The notes under the pieces were generated by a model. It had not been told where the DNA came from. It saw only the letters and a program-made list of their open reading frames with translations, and ran no database searches. From the NCBI GenBank assembly GCA_963966185.1, contig CAWZYM010000089.1, forward strand, positions 434,001-498,000: DNA of 64,000 bases, in the 5' to 3' direction. Below, piece after piece: positions 28,201 to 42,490 of this stretch. Position 1 is the first letter of the stretch. Every line of letters begins with the position of its first letter. The stretch is from Rhabditoides inermis. Its lineage: Eukaryota; Nematoda; Chromadorea; Rhabditida; Rhabditidae. The position numbers were made by a program, and so were the translations under genes.

Positions 28201-31200
28201 ACATGGATGAAAGGACGGTAAAGTTGGACAAACCAGGTTTACATGGATGAAAACCCGGTAAAATTCGACAAACCAGGTTTACATGGATGAAAGGCCGGTA
28301 AAGTTGGACAAACCAGGTTTACAAAGATGAAAGGCCGGTAAAGTTGTACAAACCAGGTTTACAAGGATGAAAAGTCCGTAAAAGTTAGACAAACCAGATT
28401 TACAAGGATGAAAGGCCGGTGGAGTTGGACAAACCAGGTTTACAAGGATGAAAGGCCGGTGAAGTTGGACAAACCAGGTTTAGAAGGTTGAAAGGCCGGT
28501 AAAGTTGGACAAACCAGGTTTACAAGGATGAAAGACCGGTAAAGTTGGACAAACCAGGTTTACAAAGATAAAAAGTCCGGTAAAGTTGGACAAACCAGGT
28601 TTACATGGATGAAAACCCGGTAAACTTCGACAAACCAGGTTTACATGGATGAAAGGACGGTAAAGTTGGACAAACCAGGTTTACATGGATGAAAACCCGG
28701 TAAAATTCGACAAACCAGGTTTACATGGATGAAAGGCCGGTAAAGTTGGACAAACCAGGTTTACAAAGATGAAAGGCTGGTAAAGTTGGACAAACCAGGT
28801 TTACAAGGATGAAAACTTGGTAAAGTTGGACAAACCAGGTTTACAAGGATGAAAGGCGGTAAAGTTCGACAAACCAGGTTTACGTGGATGAAAACCTGGT
28901 AAAGTTGGACAAACCAGCTTAACATGGATAAAAACCCGGTAAAGTTGGACAAACTAGGTTTACAAGGATGAAATGCCGGTAAAGTTAGACAAACCAGGTT
29001 TTCAAGGATAAAAACCCGGTAAAGTTGGACAAACCAGGTTTACAAGGATGAAAAGTCCGTAAAAGTTGGACAAACCAGATTTAAAAGGATGAAAGGCCGG
29101 TGGAGTTGGACAAACCAGGTTTACAAGGATGAAAGGCCGGTGAAGTTGGACAAACCAGGTTTAGAAGGTTGAAAGGCCGGTAAAGTTGGACAAACCAGGT
29201 TTACAAGGATGAAAGGCCGGTAAAGTTGGACAAACAAGGTTTACAAAGATAAAAAGTCCGGTAAAGTTGGACAAACCAGGTTTACATTGATGAAAACCCG
29301 GTAAAATTCGACAAACCAGGTTTACATGGATGAAAGGACGGTAAAGTTTGACAAACCAGGATTACATGGATGAAAATCCGGTAAAATTCGACAAACCAGG
29401 TTTACATGGATGAAAACCCGGTAAAATTGGACAAACCAGGTTTACAAGAAGGAAAGGCCGGTAGAGTTGGACAAACCAGGTTTTCAAGGATGAAAGGCCG
29501 GTAAAATTGGACAAACCAGGTTTACAAAAATGAAAGGCCGGTAAAGTTGGACAAACCAGGTTTACATGGACCCGGTAAAGTTCGCAAACAAGATTTACAT
29601 GGAAGTTGGACAAACCAGGTTTACATGGACCCGGTAAAGTTCGCAAACAAGATTTACATGTTGGACAAACCCGGTAATGTTCGACAAACCAGGTTTACAT
29701 GGATGAAAACCCGGTAAAGTTGGACAAACCAGGTTTACATGGATGAAAACCCGGTAAAATTGGACAAACCAGGTTTACAAGAATGAAAGGCCGGTAGAGT
29801 TGGACAAACCAGGTTTACAAGAATGAAAGGCCGGAAGAGTTGGACAAACCAGGTTTACAAAGATGAAAACTTGGTAAAGTTGGACAAACCAGGTTTATAA
29901 AGATGAAAGGCCGGTAAAGTTGGACAAATCAGGTTTACATGGATGAAAACCCGGTAAAGTTGGACAAACCAGGTTCACATGGATGAAAACCCGGTAAAGT
30001 TGGACAAACCAGGTTTACAAGAATGAAAGGCCGGAAGAGTTTGACAAACCAGGTTTTCAAGGATGAAAGGCCGGTAAAATTGGACAAACCAGGTTTACAA
30101 AGATGAAAGGCCGGTAAAGTTGGACAAACCAGATTTAAAAGGATGAAAGGCCGGTGGAGTTGGACAAACCAGGTTTACAAGGATGAAAGGCCGGTGAAGT
30201 TGGACAAACCAGGTTTAGAAGGTTGAAAGGCCGGTAAAGTTGGACAAACCAGGTTTACAAGGATGAAATACCGGTAAAGTTGGACAAACCAGGTTTACAA
30301 AGATAAAAAGTCCGGTAAAGTTGGACAAACCAGGTTTACATGGATGAAAACCCGGTAAAATTCGACAAACCAGATTTACATGGATGAAAGGACGGTAAAG
30401 TTGGACAAACCAGGTTTACATGGATGAAAACCCGGTAAAATTCGACAAACCAGGTTTACATGGATGAAAGGCCGGTAAAGTTGGACAAACCAGGTTTACA
30501 AAGATGAAAGGCCGGTAAAGTTGTACAAACCAGGTTTACAAGGATGAAAAGTCCGTAAAAGTTAGACAAACCAGATTTACAAGGATGAAAGGCCGGTGGA
30601 GTTGGACAAACCAGGTTTACAAGGATGAAAGGCCGGTGAAGTTGGACAAACCAGGTTTAGAAGGTTGAAAGGCCGGTAAAGTTGGACAAACCAGGTTTAC
30701 AAGGATGAAAGACCGGTAAAGTTGGACAAACCAGGTTTACAAAGATAAAAAGTCCGGTAAAGTTGGACAAACCAGGTTTACATGGATGAAAACCCGGTAA
30801 ACTTCGACAAACCAGGTTTACATGGATGAAAGGACGGTAAAGTTGGACAAACCAGGTTTACATGGATGAAAACCCGGTAAAATTCGACAAACCAGGTTTA
30901 CATGGATGAAAGGCCGGTAAAGTTGGACAAACCAGGTTTACAAAGATGAAAGGCTGGTAAAGTTGGACAAACCAGGTTTACAAGGATGAAAACTTGGTAA
31001 AGTTGGACAAACCAGGTTTACAAGGATGAAAGGCGGTAAAGTTCGACAAACCAGGTTTACGTGGATGAAAACCTGGTAAAGTTGGACAAACCAGCTTAAC
31101 ATGGATAAAAACCCGGTAAAGTTGGACAAACTAGGTTTACAAGGATGAAATGCCGGTAAAGTTAGACAAACCAGGTTTTCAAGGATAAAAACCCGGTAAA

Positions 31201-32304
31201 GTTGGACAAACCAGGTTTACAAGGATGAAAAGTCCGTAAAAGTTGGACAAACCAGATTTAAAAGGATGAAAGGCCGGTGGAGTTGGACAAACCAGGTTTA
31301 CAAGGATGAAAGGCCGGTGAAGTTGGACAAACCAGGTTTAGAAGGTTGAAAGGCCGGTAAAGTTGGACAAACCAGGTTTACAAGGATGAAAGGCCGGTAA
31401 AGTTGGACAAACAAGGTTTACAAAGATAAAAAGTCCGGTAAAGTTGGACAAACCAGGTTTACATTGATGAAAACCCGGTAAAATTCGACAAACCAGGTTT
31501 ACATGGATGAAAGGACGGTAAAGTTTGACAAACCAGGATTACATGGATGAAAATCCGGTAAAATTCGACAAACCAGGTTTACATGGATGAAAACCCGGTA
31601 AAATTGGACAAACCAGGTTTACAAGAAGGAAAGGCCGGTAGAGTTGGACAAACCAGGTTTTCAAGGATGAAAGGCCGGTAAAATTGGACAAACCAGGTTT
31701 ACAAAAATGAAAGGCCGGTAAAGTTGGACAAACCAGGTTTACATGGACCCGGTAAAGTTCGCAAACAAGATTTACATGGAAGTTGGACAAACCAGGTTTA
31801 CATGGACCCGGTAAAGTTCGCAAACAAGATTTACATGTTGGACAAACCCGGTAATGTTCGACAAACCAGGTTTACATGGATGAAAACCCGGTAAAGTTGG
31901 ACAAACCAGGTTTACATGGATGAAAACCCGGTAAAATTGGACAAACCAGGTTTACAAGAATGAAAGGCCGGTAGAGTTGGACAAACCAGGTTTACAAGAA
32001 TGAAAGGCCGGAAGAGTTGGACAAACCAGGTTTACAAAGATGAAAACTTGGTAAAGTTGGACAAACCAGGTTTATAAAGATGAAAGGCCTGTAAAGTTGG
32101 ACAAATCAGGTTTACATGGATGAAAACCCGGTAAAGTTGGACAAACCAGGTTCACATGGATGAAAACCCGGTAAAGTTGGACAAACCAGGTTTACAAGAA
32201 TGAAAGGCCGGAAGAGTTTGACAAACCAGGTTTTCAAGGATGAAAGGCCGGTAAAATTGACAAACCAGGTTTACAAAGATGAAAGGCCGGTAAAGTTGGA
32301 CAAA
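22220..32304. repeat. 10.19-kb super-repeat, copy A
   Basis: The internal order is: a block with CCAGGTATACATGG (22262), GGACGGAAGAG (22961), short-unit cluster (24625), the module with CACGGATGAAAGGCC (about 25473), GGTATAGTTGG (26652), ATGGATGGAAGGCC (about 27200), short-unit clusters at 29362 and 31539 (2,177 bp apart). The same order follows at +10,193/10,194 bp. The offset changes by one because this copy has lost one A near 25250 (GATGAAACCC for GATGAAAACCC). Confidence 0.85.
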
Positions 32305-35300
32305 CCAAGTTTACATGGATGAAAACCCGGTAAAATTCGACAAACCAGGTATACATGGATGAAAGGACGGTAAAGTTGGACAAACCAGGTTTACATGGAT
32401 GAAAACCCGGTAAAATTCGACAAACCAGGTTTACATGGATGAAAGGCCGGTAAAGTTGGACAAACCAGGTTTACAAAGATGAAAGGCGGTAAAGTTCGAC
32501 AAACCAGGTTTACATGGATGAAAACCTGGTAAAGTTGGACAAACCAGCTTAACATGGATAAAAACCCGGTAAAGTTGGACAAACCAGGTTTACAAGGATG
32601 AAAACTTGGTAAAGTTGGACAAACCAGGTTTACAAGGATGAAAGGCGGTAAAGTTCGACAAACCAGGTTTACATGGATGAAAACCTGGTAAAGTTGGACA
32701 AACCATGGATGAAAACCTGGTAAAGTTGGACAAAAGCTTAACATGGATAAAAACCCGGTAAAGTTGGACAAACTAGGTTTACAAGGATGAAATGCCGGTA
32801 AAGTTAGACAAACCAGGTTTTCAAGGATAAAAACCCGGTAAAGTTGGACAAACCAGGTTTACAAGGATGAAAAGTCCGTAAAAGTTGGACAAACCAGATT
32901 TAAAAGGATGAAAGGCCGGTGGAGTTGGACAAACCAGGTTTACAAGGATGAAAGGCCGGTGAAGTTGGACAAACCAGGTTTAGAAGGTTGAAAGGCCGGT
33001 AAAGTTGGACAAACCAGGTTTACAAGGATGAAAGGCCGGTAAAGTTGGACAAACAAGGTTTACAAAGATAAAAGTCCGGTAAAGTTGGACAAACCAGGTT
33101 TACATTGATGAAAACCCGGTAAAATTCGACAAACCAGGTTTACATGGATGAAAGGACGGAAGAGTTGGACAAACCAGGTTTTCAAGGATGAAAGGACGGT
33201 AAAATTGGACAAACCAGGTTTACAAAGATGAAAGGCCGGTAAAGTTGGACAAGCCAGGTTTACATGGACCCGGTAAAGTTCGACAAACCAGGTTTACAAA
33301 GATGAAAGGCCGGTAAAGTAGGACAAACCAGGTTTACAAAGATGAAAGGCCGGTAAAGTTGGACAAACCAGGTTTACAAGGTTGAAAGGCCGGTAAAGTT
33401 GGACCAACCAGGTTTACAAGGATGAAAGGCCGGTGGAGTTGGACAAACCAGGTTTACAAGGATGAAAAGTCCGTAAAAGTTGGACAAACCAGATTTAAAA
33501 GGATGAAAGGCCGGTGGAGTTGGACAAACCAGGTTTACAAGGATGAAAGGCCGGTGAAGTTGGACAAACCAGGTTTAGAAGGTTGAAAGGCCGGTAAAGT
33601 TGGACAAACCAGGTTTACAAGAATGAAAACCCGGTAAAATTCGACAAACCAGATTTACATGGATGAAAGGACGGTAAAGTTGGACAAACCAGGTTTACAT
33701 GGATGAAAACCCGGTAAAATTCGACAAACCAGGTTTACATGGATGAAAGGCCGGTAAAGTTGGACAAACCAGGTTTACAAAGATGAAAGGCCGGTAAAGT
33801 TGTACAAACCAGGTTTACAAGGATGAAAAGTCCGTAAAAGTTAGACAAACCAGATTTACAAGGATGAAAGGCCGGTGGAGTTGGACAAACCAGGTTTACA
33901 AGGATTAAAGGCCGGTGAAGTTGGACAAACCAGGTTTAGAAGGTTGAAAGGCCGGTAAAGTTGGACAAACCAGGTTTACAAGGATGAAAGACCGGTAAAG
34001 TTGGAGAAACCAGGTTTACAAAGATAAAAAGTCCGGTAAAGTTGGACAAACCAGGTTTACATGGATGAAAACCCGGTAAACTTCGACAAACCAGGTTTAC
34101 ATGGATGAAAGGACGGTAAAGTTGGACAAACCAGGTTTACATGGATGAAAACCCGGTAAAATTCGACAAACCAGGTTTACATGGATGAAAGGCCGGTAAA
34201 GTTGGACAAACCAGGTTTACAAAGATGAAAGGCTGGTAAAGTTGGACAAACCAGGTTTACAAGGATGAAAACTTGGTAAAGTTGGACAAACCAGGTTTAC
34301 AAGGATGAAAGGCGGTAAAGTTCGACAAACCAGGTTTACATGGATGAAAACCTGGTAAAGTTGGACAAACCAGCTTAACATGGATAAAAACCCGGTAAAG
34401 TTGGACAAACTAGGTTTACAATGATGAAATGCCGGTAAAGTTAGACAAACCAGGTTTTCAAGGATAAAAACCCGGTAAAGTTGGACAAACCAGGTTTACA
34501 AGGATGAAAAGTCCGTAAAAGTTGGACAAACCAGATTTAAAAGGATGAAAGGCCGGTGGAGTTGGACAAACCAGGTTTACAAGGATGAAAGGCCGGTGAA
34601 GTTGGACAAACCAGGTTTAGAAGGTTGAAAGGCCGGTAAAGTTGGACAAACCAGGTTTACAAGGATGAAAGGCCGGTAAAGTTGGACAAACAAGGTTTAC
34701 AAAGATAAAAAGTCCGGTAAAGTTGGACAAACCAGGTTTACATTGATGAAAACCCGGTAAAATTCGACAAACCAGGTTTACATGGATGAAAGGACGGTAA
34801 AGTTTGACAAACCAGGATTACATGGATGAAAATCCGGTAAAATTCGACAAACCAGGTTTACATGGATGAAAACCCGGTAAAATTGGACAAACCAGGTTTA
34901 CAAGAAGGAAAGGCCGGTAGAGTTGGACAAACCAGGTTTTCAAGGATGAAAGGCCGGTAAAATTGGACAAACCAGGTTTACAAAAATGAAAGGCCGGTAA
35001 AGTTGGACAAACCAGGTTTACATGGACCCGGTAAAGTTCGCAAACAAGATTTACATGGAAGTTGGACAAACCAGGTTTACATGGACCCGGTAAAGTTCGC
35101 AAACAAGATTTACATGTTGGACAAACCCGGTAATGTTCGACAAACCAGGTTTACATGGATGAAAACCCGGTAAAGTTGGACAAACCAGGTTTACATGGAT
35201 GAAAACCCGGTAAAATTGGACAAACCAGGTTTACAAGAATGAAAGGCCGGTAGAGTTGGACAAACCAGGTTTACAAGAATGAAAGGCCGGAAGAGTTGGA

Positions 35301-38300
35301 CAAACCAGGTTTACAAAGATGAAAACTTGGTAAAGTTGGACAAACCAGGTTTATAAAGATGAAAGGCCGGTAAAGTTGGACAAATCAGGTTTACATGGAT
35401 GAAAACCCGGTAAAGTTGGACAAACCAGGTTCACATGGATGAAAACCCGGTAAAGTTGGACAAACCAGGTTTACAAGAATGAAAGGCCGGAAGAGTTTGA
35501 CAAACCAGGTTTTCAAGGATGAAAGGCCGGTAAAATTGGACAAACCAGGTTTACAAAGATGAAAGGCCGGTAAAGTTGGACAAGCCAAGTTTACATGGAC
35601 CCGGTAAAGTTCGACAAACCAGGTTTACAAAGATGAAAGGCCGGTAAAGTAGGACAAACCAGGTTTACACGGATGAAAGGCCGATAAAGTTGGACAAACC
35701 AGGTTTACATGGATGAAAACCCGGTAAAGTTCGACAAAACAGGTTTACAGGATGAAAACCCGGTAAAGTTGGACAAACCAGGTTAACATGGATAAAAACC
35801 CGGTAAAGTTGGACAAACTAGGTTTACAAGGATGAAATGCCGGTAGAGTTAGACAAACCAGATTTTCAAGGATGAAAACCCGGTAAAGTTGGACAAACCA
35901 GGTTTACAAAGATGAAAGGCCGGTAAAGTTGGACAAACCAGGTTTACAAGGTTGAAAGGCCGGTAAAGTTGGACCAACCAGGTTTACAAGGATGAAAGGC
36001 CGGTGGAGTTGTACAAACCAAGTTTACAAGGATGAAAAGTCCGTAAAAGTTTGGACAAACCAGGTTTACAAGGATGAAAGGCCGCTGGAGTGGGACAAAC
36101 CAGGTTTACAAGGATGAAAGGCCGGTGAAGTTGGACAAACCAGGTTTAGAAGGTTGAAAGGCCGGTAAAGTTGGACAAACCAGGTTTACAAGGATGAAAG
36201 ACCGGTAAAGTTGGACAAACCAGGTTTACAAAGATAAAAAGTCCGGTAAAGTTGGACAAACCAGGTTTACATTGATGAAAACCCGGTAAAATTCGACAAA
36301 CCAGGTTTACATGGATGAAAGGACGGTAAAGTTGGACAAACCAGGTTTACATGGATGAAAACCCGGTAAAATTCGACAAACCAGGTTTACATGGATGAAA
36401 GGCCGGTAAAGTTGGACAAACCAGGTTTACAAAGATGAAAGGCCGGTAAAGTTGGACAAACCAGGTTTACAAGGATGAAAACTTGGTAAAGTTGGACAAA
36501 CCAGGTTTACAAGGATGAAAGGCGGTAAAGTTGGACAAACCAGGTTTACATGGATGAAAACCTGGTAAAGTTGGACAAACCAGCTTAACATGGATAAAAA
36601 CCCGGTAAAGTTGGACAAACCAGGTTTACAAGAATGAAAGGCCGGTAAAGTTGTACAAACCAGGTTTACAAGGATGAAAAGTCCGTAAAAGTTGGACAAA
36701 CCAGATTTACAAGGATGAAAAGTCCGTAAAAGTTGGACAAACCAGATTTAAAAGGATGAAAGGCCGGTGGAGTTGGACAAACCAGGTTTACAAGGATGAA
36801 AGGCCGGTGAAGTTGGACAAACCAGGTTTAGAAGGTTGAAAGGCCGGTATAGTTGGACAAACCAGGTTTACAAAGATAAAAAGTCCGGTAAAGTTGGACA
36901 AACCAGGTTTACATTGATGAAAACCCGGTAAAATTCGACAAACCAGGTTTACATGGATGAAAGGACGGTAAAGTTGGACAAACCAGGTTTACATGGATGA
37001 AAACCCGGTAAAATTCGACAAACCAGGTTTACAAGGATGAAAAGTCCGTAAAAGTTGGACAAACCAGATTTAAAAGGATGAAAGGCCGGTGGAGTTGGAC
37101 AAACCAGGTTTACAAGGATGAAAGGCCGGTGAAGTTGGACAAACCAGGTTTAGAAGGTTGAAAGGCCGGTAAAGTTGGACAAACCAGGTTTACAAGAATG
37201 AAAGGTCGGTAAAGTTGGACAAACAAGGTTTACAAAGATAAAAAGTCCGGTAAAGTTGGACAAACCAGGTTTACATTGATGAAAACCCGGTAAAATTCGA
37301 CAAACCAGGTTTACATGGATGAAAGGACGGTAAAGTTGAACAAACCAGGTTTACATGGATGAAAACCCGGTAAAATTCGACAAACCAGGTTTACATGGAT
37401 GGAAGGCCGGTAAAGTTGGACAAACCAGGTTTACAAAGATGAAAGGCCGGTAAAATTGGACAAACCAGGTTTACAAGGATGAAAACTTGGTAAAGTTGGA
37501 CAAACCAGGTTTACAAGGATGAAAACCGGTAAAGTTCGACAAACCAGGTTTACATGGATGAAAACCCGGTAAAGTTGGACAAACCAGGTTAACATGGATA
37601 AAAACCCGGTAAAGTTGGACAAACTAGGTTTACAAGGATGAATTGCCGGTAAAGTTAGACAAACCAGGTTTTCAAGGATAAAAACCCGGTAAAGTTGGAC
37701 AAACCAGGTTTACAAAGATGAAAGGCCGGTAAAGTTGGACAAACCAGGTTTACAAGGTTGAAAGGGCGGTAAAGTTGGACCGACCAGGTTCACAAGGATG
37801 AAAGGCCGGTGGAGTTGTACAAACAAGGTTTACAAGGATGAAAAGTCCGTAAAAGTTGGACAAACCAGGTTTACAAGGATGAAAGGCCGGTGGAGTGGGA
37901 CAAACCAGGTTTACAAGGATGAAAGGCCGGTGAAGTTGGACAAACCAGGTTTACAAGGATGAAAGGCCGGTGGAGTGGGACAAACCAGGTTTACAAGGAT
38001 GAAAGGCCGGTGAAGTTGGACAAACCAGGTTTAGAAGGTTGAAAGGCCGGTAAAGTTGGACAAACCAGGTTTACAAGAATGAAAGGCCGGTAAAGTTGTA
38101 CAAACCAGGTTTACAAGGATGAAAAGTCCGTAAAAGTTAGACAAACCAGATTTACAAGGATGAAAGGCCGGTGGAGTTGGACAAACCAGGTTTACAAGGA
38201 TGAAAGGCCGGTGAAGTTGGACAAACCAGGTTTAGAAGGTTGAAAGGCCGGTAAAGTTGGACAAACCAGGTTTACAAGGATGAAAGACCGGTAAAGTTGG

Positions 38301-41300
38301 ACAAACCAGGTTTACAAAGATAAAAAGTCCGGTAAAGTTGGACAAACCAGGTTTACATGGATGAAAACCCGGTAAAATTCGACAAACCAGATTTACATGG
38401 ATGAAAGGACGGTAAAGTTGGACAAACCAGGTTTACATGGATGAAAACCCGGTAAAATTCGACAAACCAGGTTTACATGGATGAAAGGCCGGTAAAGTTG
38501 GACAAACCAGGTTTACAAAGATGAAAGGCCGGTAAAGTTGTACAAACCAGGTTTACAAGGATGAAAAGTCCGTAAAAGTTAGACAAACCAGATTTACAAG
38601 GATGAAAGGCCGGTGGAGTTGGACAAACCAGGTTTACAAGGATGAAAGGCCGGTGAAGTTGGACAAACCAGGTTTAGAAGGTTGAAAGGCCGGTAAAGTT
38701 GGACAAACCAGGTTTACAAGGATGAAAGACCGGTAAAGTTGGACAAACCAGGTTTACAAAGATAAAAAGTCCGGTAAAGTTGGACAAACCAGGTTTACAT
38801 GGATGAAAACCCGGTAAACTTCGACAAACCAGGTTTACATGGATGAAAGGACGGTAAAGTTGGACAAACCAGGTTTACATGGATGAAAACCCGGTAAAAT
38901 TCGACAAACCAGGTTTACATGGATGAAAGGCCGGTAAAGTTGGACAAACCAGGTTTACAAAGATGAAAGGCTGGTAAAGTTGGACAAACCAGGTTTACAA
39001 GGATGAAAACTTGGTAAAGTTGGACAAACCAGGTTTACAAGGATGAAAGGCGGTAAAGTTCGACAAACCAGGTTTACGTGGATGAAAACCTGGTAAAGTT
39101 GGACAAACCAGCTTAACATGGATAAAAACCCGGTAAAGTTGGACAAACTAGGTTTACAAGGATGAAATGCCGGTAAAGTTAGACAAACCAGGTTTTCAAG
39201 GATAAAAACCCGGTAAAGTTGGACAAACCAGGTTTACAAGGATGAAAAGTCCGTAAAAGTTGGACAAACCAGATTTAAAAGGATGAAAGGCCGGTGGAGT
39301 TGGACAAACCAGGTTTACAAGGATGAAAGGCCGGTGAAGTTGGACAAACCAGGTTTAGAAGGTTGAAAGGCCGGTAAAGTTGGACAAACCAGGTTTACAA
39401 GGATGAAAGGCCGGTAAAGTTGGACAAACAAGGTTTACAAAGATAAAAAGTCCGGTAAAGTTGGACAAACCAGGTTTACATTGATGAAAACCCGGTAAAA
39501 TTCGACAAACCAGGTTTACATGGATGAAAGGACGGTAAAGTTTGACAAACCAGGATTACATGGATGAAAATCCGGTAAAATTCGACAAACCAGGTTTACA
39601 TGGATGAAAACCCGGTAAAATTGGACAAACCAGGTTTACAAGAAGGAAAGGCCGGTAGAGTTGGACAAACCAGGTTTTCAAGGATGAAAGGCCGGTAAAA
39701 TTGGACAAACCAGGTTTACAAAAATGAAAGGCCGGTAAAGTTGGACAAACCAGGTTTACATGGACCCGGTAAAGTTCGCAAACAAGATTTACATGGAAGT
39801 TGGACAAACCAGGTTTACATGGACCCGGTAAAGTTCGCAAACAAGATTTACATGTTGGACAAACCCGGTAATGTTCGACAAACCAGGTTTACATGGATGA
39901 AAACCCGGTAAAGTTGGACAAACCAGGTTTACATGGATGAAAACCCGGTAAAATTGGACAAACCAGGTTTACAAGAATGAAAGGCCGGTAGAGTTGGACA
40001 AACCAGGTTTACAAGAATGAAAGGCCGGAAGAGTTGGACAAACCAGGTTTACAAAGATGAAAACTTGGTAAAGTTGGACAAACCAGGTTTATAAAGATGA
40101 AAGGCCGGTAAAGTTGGACAAATCAGGTTTACATGGATGAAAACCCGGTAAAGTTGGACAAACCAGGTTTACAAGGATGAAAGGCCGGTGAAGTTGGACA
40201 AACCAGGTTTACAAGAATGAAAGGCCGGAAGAGTTTGACAAACCAGGTTTTCAAGGATGAAAGGCCGGTAAAATTGGACAAACCAGGTTTACAAAGATGA
40301 AAGGCCGGTAAAGTTGGACAAACCAGATTTAAAAGGATGAAAGGCCGGTGGAGTTGGACAAACCAGGTTTACAAGGATGAAAGGCCGGTGAAGTTGGACA
40401 AACCAGGTTTACAAAGATAAAAAGTCCGGTAAAGTTGGACAAACCAGGTTTACATGGATGAAAACCCGGTAAAATTCGACAAACCAGATTTACATGGATG
40501 AAAGGACGGTAAAGTTGGACAAACCAGGTTTACATGGATGAAAACCCGGTAAAATTCGACAAACCAGATTTACATGGATGAAAGGACGGTAAAGTTGGAC
40601 AAACCAGGTTTACATGGATGAAAACCCGGTAAAATTCGACAAACCAGGTTTACATGGATGAAAGGCCGGTAAAGTTGGACAAACCAGGTTTACAAAGATG
40701 AAAGGCCGGTAAAGTTGTACAAACCAGGTTTACAAGGATGAAAAGTCCGTAAAAGTTAGACAAACCAGATTTACAAGGATGAAAGGCCGGTGGAGTTGGA
40801 CAAACCAGGTTTACAAGGATGAAAGGCCGGTGAAGTTGGACAAACCAGGTTTAGAAGGTTGAAAGGCCGGTAAAGTTGGACAAACCAGGTTTACAAGGAT
40901 GAAAGACCGGTAAAGTTGGACAAACCAGGTTTACAAAGATAAAAAGTCCGGTAAAGTTGGACAAACCAGGTTTACATGGATGAAAACCCGGTAAACTTCG
41001 ACAAACCAGGTTTACATGGATGAAAGGACGGTAAAGTTGGACAAACCAGGTTTACATGGATGAAAACCCGGTAAAATTCGACAAACCAGGTTTACATGGA
41101 TGAAAGGCCGGTAAAGTTGGACAAACCAGGTTTACAAAGATGAAAGGCTGGTAAAGTTGGACAAACCAGGTTTACAAGGATGAAAACTTGGTAAAGTTGG
41201 ACAAACCAGGTTTACAAGGATGAAAGGCGGTAAAGTTCGACAAACCAGGTTTACGTGGATGAAAACCTGGTAAAGTTGGACAAACCAGCTTAACATGGAT

Positions 41301-42490
41301 AAAAACCCGGTAAAGTTGGACAAACTAGGTTTACAAGGATGAAATGCCGGTAAAGTTAGACAAACCAGGTTTTCAAGGATAAAAACCCGGTAAAGTTGGA
41401 CAAACCAGGTTTACAAGGATGAAAAGTCCGTAAAAGTTGGACAAACCAGATTTAAAAGGATGAAAGGCCGGTGGAGTTGGACAAACCAGGTTTACAAGGA
41501 TGAAAGGCCGGTGAAGTTGGACAAACCAGGTTTAGAAGGTTGAAAGGCCGGTAAAGTTGGACAAACCAGGTTTACAAGGATGAAAGGCCGGTAAAGTTGG
41601 ACAAACAAGGTTTACAAAGATAAAAAGTCCGGTAAAGTTGGACAAACCAGGTTTACATTGATGAAAACCCGGTAAAATTCGACAAACCAGGTTTACATGG
41701 ATGAAAGGACGGTAAAGTTTGACAAACCAGGATTACATGGATGAAAATCCGGTAAAATTCGACAAACCAGGTTTACATGGATGAAAACCCGGTAAAATTG
41801 GACAAACCAGGTTTACAAGAAGGAAAGGCCGGTAGAGTTGGACAAACCAGGTTTTCAAGGATGAAAGGCCGGTAAAATTGGACAAACCAGGTTTACAAAA
41901 ATGAAAGGCCGGTAAAGTTGGACAAACCAGGTTTACATGGACCCGGTAAAGTTCGCAAACAAGATTTACATGGAAGTTGGACAAACCAGGTTTACATGGA
42001 CCCGGTAAAGTTCGCAAACAAGATTTACATGTTGGACAAACCCGGTAATGTTCGACAAACCAGGTTTACATGGATGAAAACCCGGTAAAGTTGGACAAAC
42101 CAGGTTTACATGGATGAAAACCCGGTAAAATTGGACAAACCAGGTTTACAAGAATGAAAGGCCGGTAGAGTTGGACAAACCAGGTTTACAAGAATGAAAG
42201 GCCGGAAGAGTTGGACAAACCAGGTTTACAAAGATGAAAACTTGGTAAAGTTGGACAAACCAGGTTTATAAAGATGAAAGGCCGGTAAAGTTGGACAAAT
42301 CAGGTTTACATGGATGAAAACCCGGTAAAGTTGGACAAACCAGGTTCACATGGATGAAAACCCGGTAAAGTTGGACAAACCAGGTTTACAAGAATGAAAG
42401 GCCGGAAGAGTTTGACAAACCAGGTTTTCAAGGATGAAAGGCCGGTAAAATTGGACAAACCAGGTTTACAAAGATGAAAGGCCGGTAAAG
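32305..42490. repeat. 10.19-kb super-repeat, copy B
   Basis: This is a near-identical successor of 22220-32304. Rare variants are shared at the same offset: GGACGGAAGAG at 33154, GGTATAGTTGG near 36846, GTTGAACAAACC near 37334, ATGGATGGAAGGCC near 37394, and TTACAGGATG near 35747 (25552 in copy A). Copy B differs at its start, where 32480-32735 is rearranged, and at 40160-40620, where two units are lost and two others gained without changing overall length. Alignment ends near 42490. Confidence 0.85.
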
